A DNA stretch of 64,000 bases from Phoronis australis (lineage: Eukaryota > Phoronida > Phoronidae), in the NCBI GenBank assembly GCA_002633005.1, contig NMRA01000063.1, positions 390,438-454,437 on the forward strand, read 5' to 3'. Position 1 is the first letter of the stretch, and every line of letters begins with the position of its first letter. Under the pieces are notes generated by a model, which saw only the letters and a list, made by a program, of their open reading frames with translations, did no database searches and was not told the origin of the DNA. Made by a program: the position numbers and the translations under genes. Positions 54,509-64,000 of the stretch are shown piece by piece.

Positions 54509-57500
54509 CTACAAAATTGGCATGATTCGCAAGAATCTCCGATCAATGTCTGGAGCACCTTAAGTTCGACTCTAGGGTCACTCGGTGATTTTGATCTTGA
54601 AAAGCGTACTTCATACTGTGTAGGTCATTCTTTTTCAAGTTAGCACCATGAATATTTTAGTCCAAATTAGCTCATTTTTGGTTCAAGGAGGCTCAATAAG
54701 TAAAACAGTTTCAAAACGGTTTAGAAGAATTGGAAACAAAAAATCTTAATGATGTACTATTAGACACAACCTCTCTATCAGAAAACAGCTTCTGCATCTT
54801 CAAACGGGTTTCTGTTAACTTTCTTTTGAGCGCCAGAATTCGGTAAATTTTGCCATTTTTGTGTTTGATTTTTAGCTATTTTTGAGGTGCTCTGCGGGCC
54901 AGTTAGCGGGGCGCTGGTAGTTTCAAATACAATTTTCCATCATGCAGTTTGTTTCGACAAACTAAGAAAATAACAAATATTAAAAAATGTTTTTTATTTG
55001 TTTCCAAGCAACAGCCGGCAATGCAAAGGACAAACTATCGCGCATTTTACAGTCCTTGACTACAAGCAATCTGTAGATGTATCTATTAAAGCTCGTTAAA
55101 GGAGATTCAGTAATTTTTGCAAAATATTTTTCTATTGTGATGAAAACCATAATCTTCTTAGCCCATACATACAAACTATTCACAAGGCTATTAAAAATGG
55201 AAAGGAGAAACAACTGGAAGAAAATCAACCCCGAGAACAAGCAGGGTTTAAAAAGAGCTACTCAGCAACAGACCATCTGCAAGCGCTTGGACAAACAATT
55301 GAAAAATGTAACGAATTTAACCTGCCACTGTGTGTTGGTTTCATAGACTATGAAAAAGCTTTTGATTCAATTGAACATTTTGCCATTATTGAAGCCCTAA
55401 AAACATCAACATAAATGAAAAATATGTAAAACTGCTGCAAAATATATATACAGATGCAACCGCCACAATACACATCGACAACCACGTCTCTGAAAGATTC
55501 AACATAGAGAGAGGAGTTCGACAGGCAGACCCAATTTCACCTAAACTGTTTACACTGACAATGGAAGAGATCTTCAAATCTTCAGACCTTCGAAGGGGAG
55601 TAAACATAGACGGAGAACATCTAACAGACCTAAGATTTGCAGATGATGTTGCTTTGTGCACAGAAGACATAACACAACTAGAAACAAATTTAAATATACT
55701 AAATGAAGAAAACAACAATGTGGGATTAAAGATACACAAGGACAAGACAAAGTACATGACAAATTTTGAAACAGATGAACAAGTAATGGTGGAGAACAAG
55801 ATCATTGAAAAAGTCACACAATATAAATACCTGGCACACTATACAAATGGGGAACCGTATGACCAATGAAATACAAATCCGAATAAGAGCTGAATGGAGT
55901 TACTTTGGAAAAAAACAGAGAGATATTCCAAGATAAGAACATACCCATATCCCTGAAAAGAAAAGTATTTGACCAGTGCATCATCCCCACAATTACCTAT
56001 GGATGCCAAACATGGACCTTAACAAAGCAGATAAAAACACAGAGAGCAATGGAAAGAAAAATGCTTGGAATAAAATTACTAGACAGGATTCCACACACAG
56101 AGATAAGAGAACAAACAAGAGTCATGGACATAATCAAGACAATTCTGAAATTGAAATGGAGGTGGGGCGGACACGTGTCCAGAGCACAGGACAACAGATG
56201 GACAAAAAGATTACAGAGTGGCAACCCAGATATGGAAAGAGATCAAGAGGACGGCCCCACGCCAGATGGAGAGATGACATCGTGAAAACGATAGGCCCAA
56301 CATGGATGAGAGCAGCAAGAGACAGAACAAGTTGGAAGGCATTGTCAGAGGACTACATCCTGCAGTGGATGGACAACGCCTAGATGAGATGAGATGAGAT
56401 GAGATTAAAACCAGCGACTTCAATTTTTAAATGATTCAAGTACTGCTAGCCTCCCTGGTGACAGCTTCTATAACTAAATTTCTTTGGTAAAAGTTCATGA
56501 AATTTGGCAAAATGTTTCTATCGAAATGTTTTCAAGTGATTCTAACCTGTGTTGTCCTACCGGCAGTAGTTATAAGCGTTTTGGAGACGGTTCACGTGTC
56601 TAATGTTTGCAACCACACCTGCCGCCAGCAAGTGTCTAATGTTTGCAACCCCACCTGTCGTCAACATGTGTCTAATGTTTGCAACCACACCTGTCGTCAG
56701 CATGTGTATAATGTTTGCAACCACGCCTGTCCTCATCATGTGTCTAATGTTTGCAACCACACCTGTCGTCAGCATGTGTCTAATGTTTGCAACAACACCT
56801 GCCGTCAACATGTGTCTAATGTTTGCAACCACACCTGCCGTCAGCATGTTCTAATGTTTGCAACCCCACCTGTCGTCAAAATATGTCTAATGTTGGCAAC
56901 CACACCTGTCGTCACCATGTGTCTAATGTTTGCAACAACACCTGCCGTCAGCATGTGTCTAATGATTGCAACCACACCTGTCGTCAACATGTGTCTAATG
57001 TTTGCAGCCACATCTGCCGTCAGCACGTGTCTAATGTTTGCAACCCCACCTGTCGGCAAAATGTGTCTAATGTTGGCAACCACAACTGTCGTCACCATGT
57101 GTCTAATGTTTGCAACCACACCTGCCGTCAGCATGTGTCTAATGTTTGCAACAACACCTGTCGTCAACATGTGTCTAATGTTGGCAACCACACCTGCCGT
57201 CAGCATGTGTCTAATGTTTGCAACCACACCTGTCGTCAGCATGTGTCTAATGTTTGCAACCCCACCTGTCGTCAACATGTGTCTAATGTTTGCAACACCT
57301 GCCGTCAGCATGTGTCTAATGCTTGCAACCCCACCTGTCGTCAGATGCTAACTACTGCTGCGACAGTCTACCTTATTACCGAACAATCGTTATATTAAAT
57401 GTAATGAAGCCTTTTCAATATGATTTTTTTTCATTTCTACAGGATTCCAAAAAGTGATTTCGTCACTTCCTATAAGAGATAAAACATATCTCAAAAATAT

Positions 57501-58225
57501 TGGACGCATGGGCTTCAAACTTTAAAGTTAGTTGAGGGTTGATTCTAGTAAATAATCTCAAGTGATATCAGAACAGCAAAGTTGATGTGTAAGCCAAAAT
57601 GATCGTGACAACCTTTTAACACAGTAATTTATTTTAGAAAATCTCTGCAATACAAAGGGAGCCATCATTATGAAAGTAGAAGTGCATAACTGCTACCATG
57701 GCCACTGAGTACTCCAAAAACATTTCTCCATGATTATAAAATAGGAGATGTTGCACGAAAGAAGGGTTTGAGTAAGTGTCACGTGTCACACTTCATCATC
57801 CAAATGCAGCCTATACCTGTAAACCAATTAAGATTTATTCGCATTTTGTTGCTCTTAATTTGTTAACATACGTCATAAAAATGATTTGAAAATACAGGTC
57901 CAAATATAGGTCAAAATATAGTAGCAAGCAACCCATTTTTCCTACCAGAGAAACTGACCACTCGGAATGAGTTGACACGGCACAGCTTTGTGAGTAAACA
58001 GAGGTTAAACTTACTTGGGTGATCTCTCATTTGGTATCCCGTCTTTGAACTGCCATAATGTGTTATAATACCATCTATTTTCCCTGGGTTAGAACACTCC
58101 AAGTCGTTGAACCTGAGGGAGTATAGCGCGCAGGTAGTACCTGTGTGACTAGGAAGCTCACGGAGTTGACCTCGCCACACGACCCTTAGTCCCGTTGACG
58201 ACAATCGCTTCGAAAAATTTATTAT
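54348..58225 (-). CDS. CTHRC1-like gene 2, C-terminal domain (two exons; 5' part uncertain)
   Basis: Exons 58015-58225 and 54348-54508 (TAG) join in phase 1. The protein part has GLRVVWRGQLRE, TTCALYSLRFNDLECSNPGK, GGICKGLAEGNVKIQLW, DCGGS and SYSRIIVEEVRLN, a close match to the CTHRC1 C-terminal domain (human ALRVLFSGSLR, FNGAECSGP, EGLCEGI, SVSRIIIEEL). All four domain cysteines are kept. It is the copy closest to human at its C-terminus. The 3.5-kb intron contains a broken RTE retrotransposon and a 36-bp minisatellite. Upstream exons are expected between 58.2 and 60.5 kb. A possible one at about 59980-60090 (ending KNDAVAFA before GTAAGT, phase 0) is not secure. Confidence 0.78.
55147..56405 (+). 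mobile_element. 5'-truncated, frameshifted RTE-type non-LTR retrotransposon
   Basis: The pieces in order are AHTYKLFTRLL, REQAGF-like (in a shifted frame), DYEKAFDSIEH, RGVRQADPISPKLF, the reverse transcriptase catalytic motif RFADDVAL (bases 55636-55647), GLKIHKDKTKYM, YGCQTWTLTKQ, RWGGHVSR and RSRGRPHARWRDDI, then a TAG at 56381-56383. The tail is (GATGA)n, as expected for RTE-like elements, which end in short tandem repeats rather than poly(A). Frameshifts near 55220, 55400, 55840, 55875 and 56205 make it inactive; the endonuclease half is absent. It lies in the intron of CTHRC1-like gene 2, antisense to that gene. Confidence 0.85.
56597..57352. repeat. 36-bp minisatellite, about 21 copies
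   Basis: The unit contains CATGTGTCTAATGTTTGCAA, then CCACACCTGTCGTCAG. The 36-bp period keeps all frames open on both strands (Cys-rich CNHTCRQHVSNV on +, LTTGVVANIRHM on -). A 3-kb stretch between two exons of CTHRC1-like gene 2 contains it. A larger period is also visible, with blocks of variant units recurring. Confidence 0.95.
58015..58225 (-). CDS. CTHRC1-like gene 2, penultimate exon
   Basis: Acceptor with a strong pyrimidine tract (CTGTTTTTCTTCACTAG), donor CCCAA|GTAAGT. It is 211 bp, phase 0 in and phase 1 out, as in the other copies. Confidence 0.8.
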
Positions 58226-59341
58226 CTAGTGAAGAAAAACAGTGGTTTTACACAGAGTTTTGAACAGCTGCATGTCGCACTTGTTAATATAGCTAAAAAT
58301 GAAAATCGAATTAGTTCTTTACTCTAATGAAATTGTCATGATAATCCTTATCATGATCTGATTCTATTACAATTAGAAATTAACAAACACTTGATCCAAA
58401 TCCTTTACTCAAGAAAGCGGCGAAATAATGTTAGGGATATTTCGGCAAACACTGCGGCGTTAAGCAAACAATCAATCTTATGTCAAAGTAGCTATTCAAA
58501 AATACACATTATTTTCACCAACAATGAAATATAATTGCTTTTTAGCGTTCTTCATAACAAAATCAGTCCATCACACAGTTTTTATTTATAGGCAGTAATT
58601 TATTTTTGTCACACCTAATAGCTAATCTAAATCATGTAAAAAAGATAATTTCTATTTCTGATATACATCTCGAATAATATCATTGTAGGCTCTATTATTC
58701 TATTCATGTCAGTCCTCAACCAAATCAATATTCACTATTATTCTACATATGTTTGCCATAAGTATGATTTATGTCTGGCAAAAATACAGCCAATGGGAAT
58801 CGAGCAACTATGTCAGATATAGACAAAGGAAAAATGAATTGTGATATAAATCAGCCACTGAGAATTCATCATTTCTCTATTTTATGTCTGACGTAATTCT
58901 CCGATTCTCATTCAGATCAGACACAGATTAACGGTGGATTTTAAACTCGTTTTAACCAGACATAAGTAGAGAATGGCAGCGAGTCATGAATCATTGCACA
59001 TGACAATTAATTCGGGAACTGTGTCAGTCATTATTGAAATTATGTTTAGCACATTTTGACATAATACTTATTGTAGTATGCGATGTTCATTTGTTTGTGG
59101 AATTTCCACGAGAAGTCGTTATGGATTCCAGTTGGTGCACCTTTTAGTAAAACACCTTATTCACGCAGTCGCATTATTACAAAGAATCTCATTTTAGGTT
59201 TTAAAAACAATGCTTTCCGCGCTTAATTACAGTGCAGAACATGTTTTTCGCTTGCCTCGTTATATTTATATTTATATCTCAAATGCATGGTTTTTAAACC
59301 TAAACAGAGGAACATTTTTAAAATAGCGACTGCCTGGATAA

Positions 59342-59591
59342 GGGGCTTGTTCCAAGAAACTGACTTAAGTTCATTTTTTACTTAAGTTTAAAATTTGTCT
59401 TAACTTCCAAATTTTGAAACTTCCACATTCGGTAAGTTAGTCAAAATTAAGACAAAACTTATGTCAAACACTTGAGTCAAACTTAAGATCTCTTTCTTCA
59501 ATTTATTTTTAAACAGATTTAACTTTCATTTTAAGATTTACTAAAAATTTAAGATTTGTCTTAGCTGAGTGACTTTTGTTGGAACGGGCCC
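59342..59591. mobile_element. 250-bp MITE with GGGSCYYGTTCCAA inverted ends
   Basis: The left end is GGGGCTTGTTCCAAGAAACT; the right end, reverse-complemented, is GGGCCCGTTCCAACAAAAGT. The interior consists of AAGTTTAAGACAAA-like motifs in both orientations. No coding capacity. Confidence 0.6.
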
Positions 59592-59710
59592 AAGGTCTAT
59601 GGGTAATGTTAAATGGCTAAATCACTAAAAAGTATAAAAGCTCCCAGCGGAGTACGACCTCATTCTAAAACCAGGTCAACCTGACTTGGAAGCATTTGGC
59701 ATTGAGTTCA

Positions 59711-59762
59711 TTAAATGGAATTGAATATACAATTTGATGTTTTTTGCACAAACGCCCGCCCA
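59711..59762 (+). repeat. Dispersed short repeat, copy 2
   Basis: TTAAATGGAATTGAATATAC followed by AATTTGATGTTTTTTG, the partner of 19599-19650. Confidence 0.5.
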
Positions 59763-60463
59763 TATATAACATCATATCGGAAAGCAATGGAAATCTTTTC
59801 TATCGCAAGGTCTATATACTCATTTCTCAGTTATTTGTGGTCATTTCACTACATTTATCATACATTAATTTCTGGTTTCTGATGGGCTGCGGCTACAAAC
59901 TCCTATTGAACATTGATTATGGTGACGATTCGCATTTACTGACCACATGTGTAAAGCATACGCGCAGGTCACTTACTGCAAAGGCTACTGCGTCGTTCTT
60001 TGTTGCCGCATCATTTTGCCAGAAAGCTTGTTTGACGTTGAACGAACTCAAGGCAGAACACGTCGTTTTGTCTAGATGAGAACAAACGCGTAATCGTGAT
60101 TACTGTGTCACACAAATTTGTGATTGTATTAATAACAGCATAAGCACAAAAAAGGAACCTGTTAATGGTAGACAAACGTGAAAAATATTTAGTTACAACT
60201 TTTATGTCCAGAAAACATGGGTTTGTACACTTTCAAAAATGAACCCACCTTTCGTCCCAAAGCCAACTTTTGATTTAGTTTTTTAAGTTCTCTTAAAAAG
60301 TTGTTTATTGATCGACACAATGTTCTAAAGCTTGACATATCATTGCTTGTCATATTATTGGTCGAACATAGTAAGACCAAACATATCTCCTAATTTGACC
60401 CACAAACAAGTCGAGTTCAACTTTTTAGCGCCAAATGATCTAAATCTAAATCCAGTTTCTGCG

Positions 60464-60538
60464 ACGGAACGAGGGTTTGTTACCGATTGAACGAGGGTTT
60501 GTTACCGATTGAACGACAGTTTGTTACCGATTGAACGA
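60464..60538. repeat. 22-bp tandem repeat, about 3.3 copies
   Basis: GAACGAGGGTTTGTTACCGATT repeats just beyond the stop codon of CTHRC1-like gene 1. Confidence 0.9.
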
Positions 60539-60589
60539 CAAAAGCTACTGCAGTACTTGCTGCAACTCATTTTAATCAGGCGTCAGCTG

Positions 60590-60777
60590 TCATGGCAAGT
60601 ATACTTTACCTAAGCTCGCGGACATGTCCACTTCCCGAACCATGAGGCGCGCGTACGAATGGGAAGCGAACAATATGTGCGAGCTGTAAGAACTGTTTTC
60701 CGTACTTCCTTTACAGTTGCTTACATAAACATCAATGGTAACGTCACCGGCCGCCAGTCCTTCACAAATACCATCAA
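60590..60777 (-). CDS. CTHRC1-like gene 1, terminal exon
   Basis: Acceptor GAAATGTTTTAG, then TTGATGGTATTTGTGAAGG (VDGICEG). The frame ends LGKVYLP and TGA at 60590-60592. An AATAAA on the - strand at about 60303-60308 could serve this transcript. Confidence 0.76.
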
Positions 60778-62954
60778 CTAAAACATTTCATCCAATAAAT
60801 AATATTTGATACTGTACATTCTCAAATATAATTTCTTTTTCAGTGTAATCTATATGTGTCAAATCACATGTAATGTTGTCACAGTTATTAACATAAAGTA
60901 AAATTTGATTTGCGGGTAGTTAAAAAGACGAAGTTAACAGCTCCAAACTCAGTTTGTTCAATTCGGCCAGTGTCACCGACGGAATTTGAATTCTTGAATG
61001 TAATTAAAATTTTCTTTACTTTAACCGAAAGCTGATGTTGGTTCACCTAGAATAGCACAATTAGAGAAAAAACATATTAATTGATGCTGGGGCATCTACA
61101 ATAGCACAATTAGAGTAAATAAAAGCATATTAATTAACATCAACTTATTTACGAGGACATTTGGTCAATCTTCACCAAGTTTCATATTCTCTATTTATCG
61201 CAAGATAATATTAATGTTTTAAACACTGAAATTACTGAACTGTTATTTGAAATGAAGTAAATTAAGAAACGCTACTTGACCACCTTGTGTCTTTCAAAGC
61301 ATGTACATGTATAATACGTGTAAAGAATTTTGATTAAAAAATCAATCAAAGTTAATTTTAGTAAAAATACTAGATTATAATTCAAATTATACCGGAAGCT
61401 GCTAATTCATTTTTTCATCCGCAACATGAAGGTAGGAAGTTACTATTACAAAAACATCAACACCACATATTCTTTTTCAAGTTAAATAGCTTTGAAAAAG
61501 ATTTAGAAAATATCAGATTAATCTAAGTATTTTTAAAAAAAAGCTCTTGAAAGAAAAAGTATTAAAAACACATAATACTAAAAAATATTAAAGCTAATAA
61601 AATGTCTTGGTGATTAGTAAACAGCGTCCAGTAAACAGAGTCCAGTAAACAGCGTCCAGTAAACAGCGTCCACAATTATTTCAATGTTTATTTCGTGCAT
61701 GATCTATGTTAAGAGTGTGATTGAATTTGCAAGATTTGGAATTTATTATTGTGATTTCTTTATCTAGATAGTTTTTCAAAAAACTGTGAATTTGTAAAAT
61801 TCAATGACAATTGCGCTCATATGATTATTTTAGTACCTTTGTGATCTTTGGTGGATGTTTTTCCTAGAATCATTGTGTGGATGTATGGCTTTATGAAAAA
61901 CAGATGTTGATTCTATTGTAATGTTAGTATGGAATGAATAAAGGTGCTGTCGATTCTATTGTAATGTTAGTATGGTATGAATAAACGAGCTGCTGATTCT
62001 ATTGTAATGATAGTATGGTATGAATAAACGTGCTGTTGGTTCTATTGTAATGATAGTATGGTATGAATAAACGTGCTGTCGATTCTATTGTAATGATAGT
62101 ATGGTATGAATAAACGTGCTGTTGGTTCTATTGTAATGATAGTATGGTATGAATAAACGTGCTGTTGGTTCTATTGTAATGATAGTATGGTATGAATAAA
62201 CGTGCTGTCGATTCTATTGTAATGATAGTATGGTATGAATAAACGTGCTGTTGATTCTATTGTAATGATAGTATGGTGTGAATAAACGTGCTGTTAATAA
62301 AAAAAGTTTCATGAGAGTTGTAACCTTTAGCAATTGTGATATTTCAAAAGATTTGAAACCAATGAAATTAGATACTTCATATGTAATTGTTCGCTCACAT
62401 ACCACACCGCGCGTTGTCATTGATTGTCATTTCACATGTTATAAATGATGTTTGATATTTAAAACGAATACTAAAAACCCGATGCATGGTAATGGCCGCG
62501 GAACAAAATAATTTTAAAGTTTTTTACATTGGTCACAAATGTTCCTAGAGAGTGTTGAAGGTTCACGATATGTACAATTATATTTAAAATAAACACAGCT
62601 TTGACCTAACGGCGACAAGATAATCTCAGAAAAGTCTGTTTCTTTTTGCTCGAAGTTAAACTGATTTTTGGTCGCAAGTGGAACCGTTTATTTCATCACA
62701 GTGCAGCCTGACGGTTTAATTGCAGTATATTTTGAATTAATTGACCTACCTTCTTCCATTTTTCCGTAGAGCAAGTTTACGTCACTCTCGAAATGAATGA
62801 TGTCTATTCCACCTGATTTGGGACATGTCGCTCCATTAAACTTGAAATACAAGGTTGCACAACACGCAATAGAACACCCCTTGGAGCCACGAAAATCGGT
62901 AAACAATGTCACGTGCAGACCGGATTTCGGGGATTTTTTCGGGTACACTTTGGT
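60590..62954 (-). CDS. CTHRC1-like gene 1, C-terminal domain (two exons; 5' part uncertain)
   Basis: Exons 62750-62954 and 60590-60777 (TGA) join in phase 1. Signature stretches: SGLHVTLFTDFRG, CCATLYFKFNGATCPKSGGI, VDGICEGLAAGDVTIDVYV and NCKG, then SYSSHILFASHSYARLMVRE. The FNGxxC and GICEGLAAG cores match human CTHRC1 (FNGAEC, GLCEGIGAG). It has an extra cysteine pair (GCSIACC) where human also has CRNACC. The intron contains a 43-bp and a 14-bp minisatellite. The first listed exon starts in phase 0 after CAATTTTCCAG, so an upstream exon is required. A - strand frame at 63729-63955 ends in phase 0 before GTAACA and is a candidate, but see that entry for another reading. Confidence 0.75.
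61617..61672. repeat. 14-bp tandem repeat, 4 copies
   Basis: AGTAAACAGCGTCC repeats. Confidence 0.9.
61909..62295. repeat. 43-bp minisatellite, 9 copies
   Basis: The unit contains GATTCTATTGTAATGATAGT, then ATGGTATGAATAAACGTGCTG. Every unit carries AATAAA on the + strand, antisense to the CTHRC1-like gene it lies in. Confidence 0.95.
62750..62954 (-). CDS. CTHRC1-like gene 1, penultimate exon
   Basis: Acceptor TTCAATTTTCCAG, donor GAAG|GTAGGT. It is 205 bp, phase 0 in and phase 1 out. It contains CCATLYFKFNGATC. Confidence 0.78.
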
Positions 62955-63469
62955 CTGGAAAATTGAAATTCATTTTAATCGAAGAGAAATGTCAATTGAA
63001 CAGCAGAGGGCAAGCAGACTCTATTTGACTTCTAGTAAAGAATGCAGGCTGCGTTCCGCACTTACAGCGAAAAAGTTTCGTTTTTGAAATGGAAAAAATG
63101 ATGCTATAATTAACATTCCGTCTTTCACCGCCGACCATCACTTCGGTGGCTGCCATTTTATTAGGGTGCGCTTGTTAGGTAGGATACGCGACCCAGTCAC
63201 TCAAAATTTTTTTACACTTGCGACGTCAGTGGTGTAAGCCTATCCGACGGGATTAGACTACTCGGGGGATAAAACTGAACTATTTTGACCTGTCTCAAAC
63301 ATGCAGTGATGCGAACTCAAGGTTTAAATTTATAATTTTCATATTGGATGAATATCTCTCCGTCTTCATTAATAAAATTTGCAATTTTTCAGCGCATCGT
63401 TTGTCGTGTTGCATATGCATGTACATGTGATTTGTTTGAGACTTGACACTGACAGGTTTTCCTTTCAAG

Positions 63470-63588
63470 GAGTAAAAGCCGCGGACGACGCCGGGAAGAA
63501 CGAGTTTGCGATCTTTCTTTTAAATCAAAATACGTCACATGTCAAACCTCCTCAGCTCGCTAAATGTCGGGGTGTAAAACGTTATTGA
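63470..63588 (+). other. Possible + strand terminal exon
   Basis: An acceptor-like GGTTTTCCTTTCAAG is followed by a frame that reads VKAADDAGKNEFAIFLLNQN and ends CRGVKRY with TGA. The codons look protein-like, but I do not recognise the family and no partner exon is visible. Confidence 0.2.
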
Positions 63589-63666
63589 GAGACTGAGACG
63601 CGTTTGCGTAATATGCACGCGAAACACGTACTTATCATTCTGCGTGGATTTGCGTGGTCTTGATTG

Positions 63667-63719
63667 TGTTTTGCGTCTACAGGTAATTGTGTTTTGCGTC
63701 TACAGGTAATTGTGTTTCA
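63667..63719. repeat. 24-bp tandem duplication
   Basis: GTGTTTTGCGTCTACAGGTA occurs twice in direct succession. Confidence 0.85.
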
Positions 63720-63728
63720 AAATGTTAC

Positions 63729-63955
63729 CTGCAGTTTATGTTCTTCTGCCAATCTGGTCGTCCACTCTTGGTTTGTCTTTCCAATATAGAATTGTCGGAT
63801 GTTGCCGAGAATTTCTTCAGAACAATCGTCCGTGTCGACTGAAAACAGTGATCGAGGTCTCATCACATTGACTCTTGACAATGATGACGTAACAAACTCA
63901 GGCTCGGCTCCAGTTTTCCGCCATTCCACCAGACGAAGAAGGTCTCAAGATGAGA
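63729..63955 (-). other. Candidate exon on the - strand
   Basis: An open - strand frame contains DDCSEEILGNI, then QFYIGKTNQEWTTRLAEEH, and ends at donor CTGCAG|GTAACA in phase 0, the phase needed to join CTHRC1-like gene 1 at 62954. The FYIGKT...RLAEEH stretch instead resembles the start of a GIY-YIG nuclease domain, so it could belong to a different gene or to a retroelement. The 5' limit is open. Confidence 0.3.
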
Positions 63956-64000
63956 CCGAAAGCTTGTGGTTTCTATGTAAACTTCATGACACCGAAAGGT

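Noticed and set aside
56497-57398. A Cys-rich repeat protein (CNHTCRQ units) with a hydrophobic, signal-like N-terminus
   Set aside because: The 36-bp minisatellite keeps every frame open, the frame shifts at about 56843, the opposite strand is equally open, and the N-terminal part resembles a unit of a non-coding repeat family.
60189-60380. A 63-residue - strand frame with a coiled-coil-like LRELKKLNQKL stretch as an exon of CTHRC1-like gene 2
   Set aside because: It contains an AATAAA 3' of gene 1 and more probably lies in that gene's 3' UTR; the donor after LGRK is weak and no clear acceptor precedes it.

Overview
This window looks like a repeat-rich animal nuclear genome, most likely a marine invertebrate and possibly an invertebrate deuterostome; the lineage is an inference and no species is claimed. 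The reasons are long introns with GT...AG borders, animal gene families, several classes of eukaryotic transposon, many minisatellites, and no bacterial-style gene packing.

Region 1 (about 4.6 to 43.4 kb, + strand) is one complete gene for cytosolic-type serine hydroxymethyltransferase (SHMT). It has eight coding exons at 6425-6657, 17449-17683, 20692-20815, 32997-33209, 34488-34601, 38964-39086, 39782-40009 and 42928-43091. All phases match and give 477 residues with the PLP lysine in place. A likely non-coding first exon ends at a strong donor at 4796/4797, and an AATAAA lies at 43337. About 1.4 kb of coding sequence is spread over about 37 kb because the introns are filled with mobile elements.

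The intron elements fall into families. (a) Three related non-autonomous hAT-like elements at 9361-11701, 14684-17080 and 21044-26624 start CAGGGCTC and have 5-bp target duplications (ACTAA, CTCTC, TAATG); the third carries nested insertions. (b) At least eight members of another family start with a near-perfect 30-bp palindrome, end with a small AACGC/GCGTT hairpin, and are built inside from roughly 125-160-bp units. Nearly every unit carries a CCTAGTGGC box whose reverse complement closely resembles the CTCF consensus. A 34-bp satellite at 27.4-28.0 kb is made from half of that family's terminal palindrome. (c) A three-level nest of DNA transposons sits in intron 7. Long satellites (12, 16, 39 and 15 bp units) occupy introns 1, 2, 4 and 6.

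Region 2 (43.4 to 47.4 kb) is intergenic, with five minisatellites and no gene I can support.

Region 3 (47.5 to 64 kb) holds, on the - strand, exon pairs of three tandem genes with the C-terminal domain of CTHRC1 (collagen triple helix repeat containing 1): 62750-62954 with 60590-60777, 58015-58225 with 54348-54508, and 48782-48986 with 47514-47653. All share one intron position and phase and four cysteines. Their 5' exons (signal peptide, any collagen or coiled-coil part) could not be placed with confidence. Between them lie a broken RTE-type retrotransposon 3' end, a GIY-YIG tail of a Penelope-like element, a perfect 97-bp palindromic MITE with an 8-bp target duplication, and a tRNA-like sequence.

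SHMT is a housekeeping enzyme of one-carbon metabolism; the CTHRC1-like genes probably encode secreted proteins. They are neighbours, and nothing here suggests a shared pathway.
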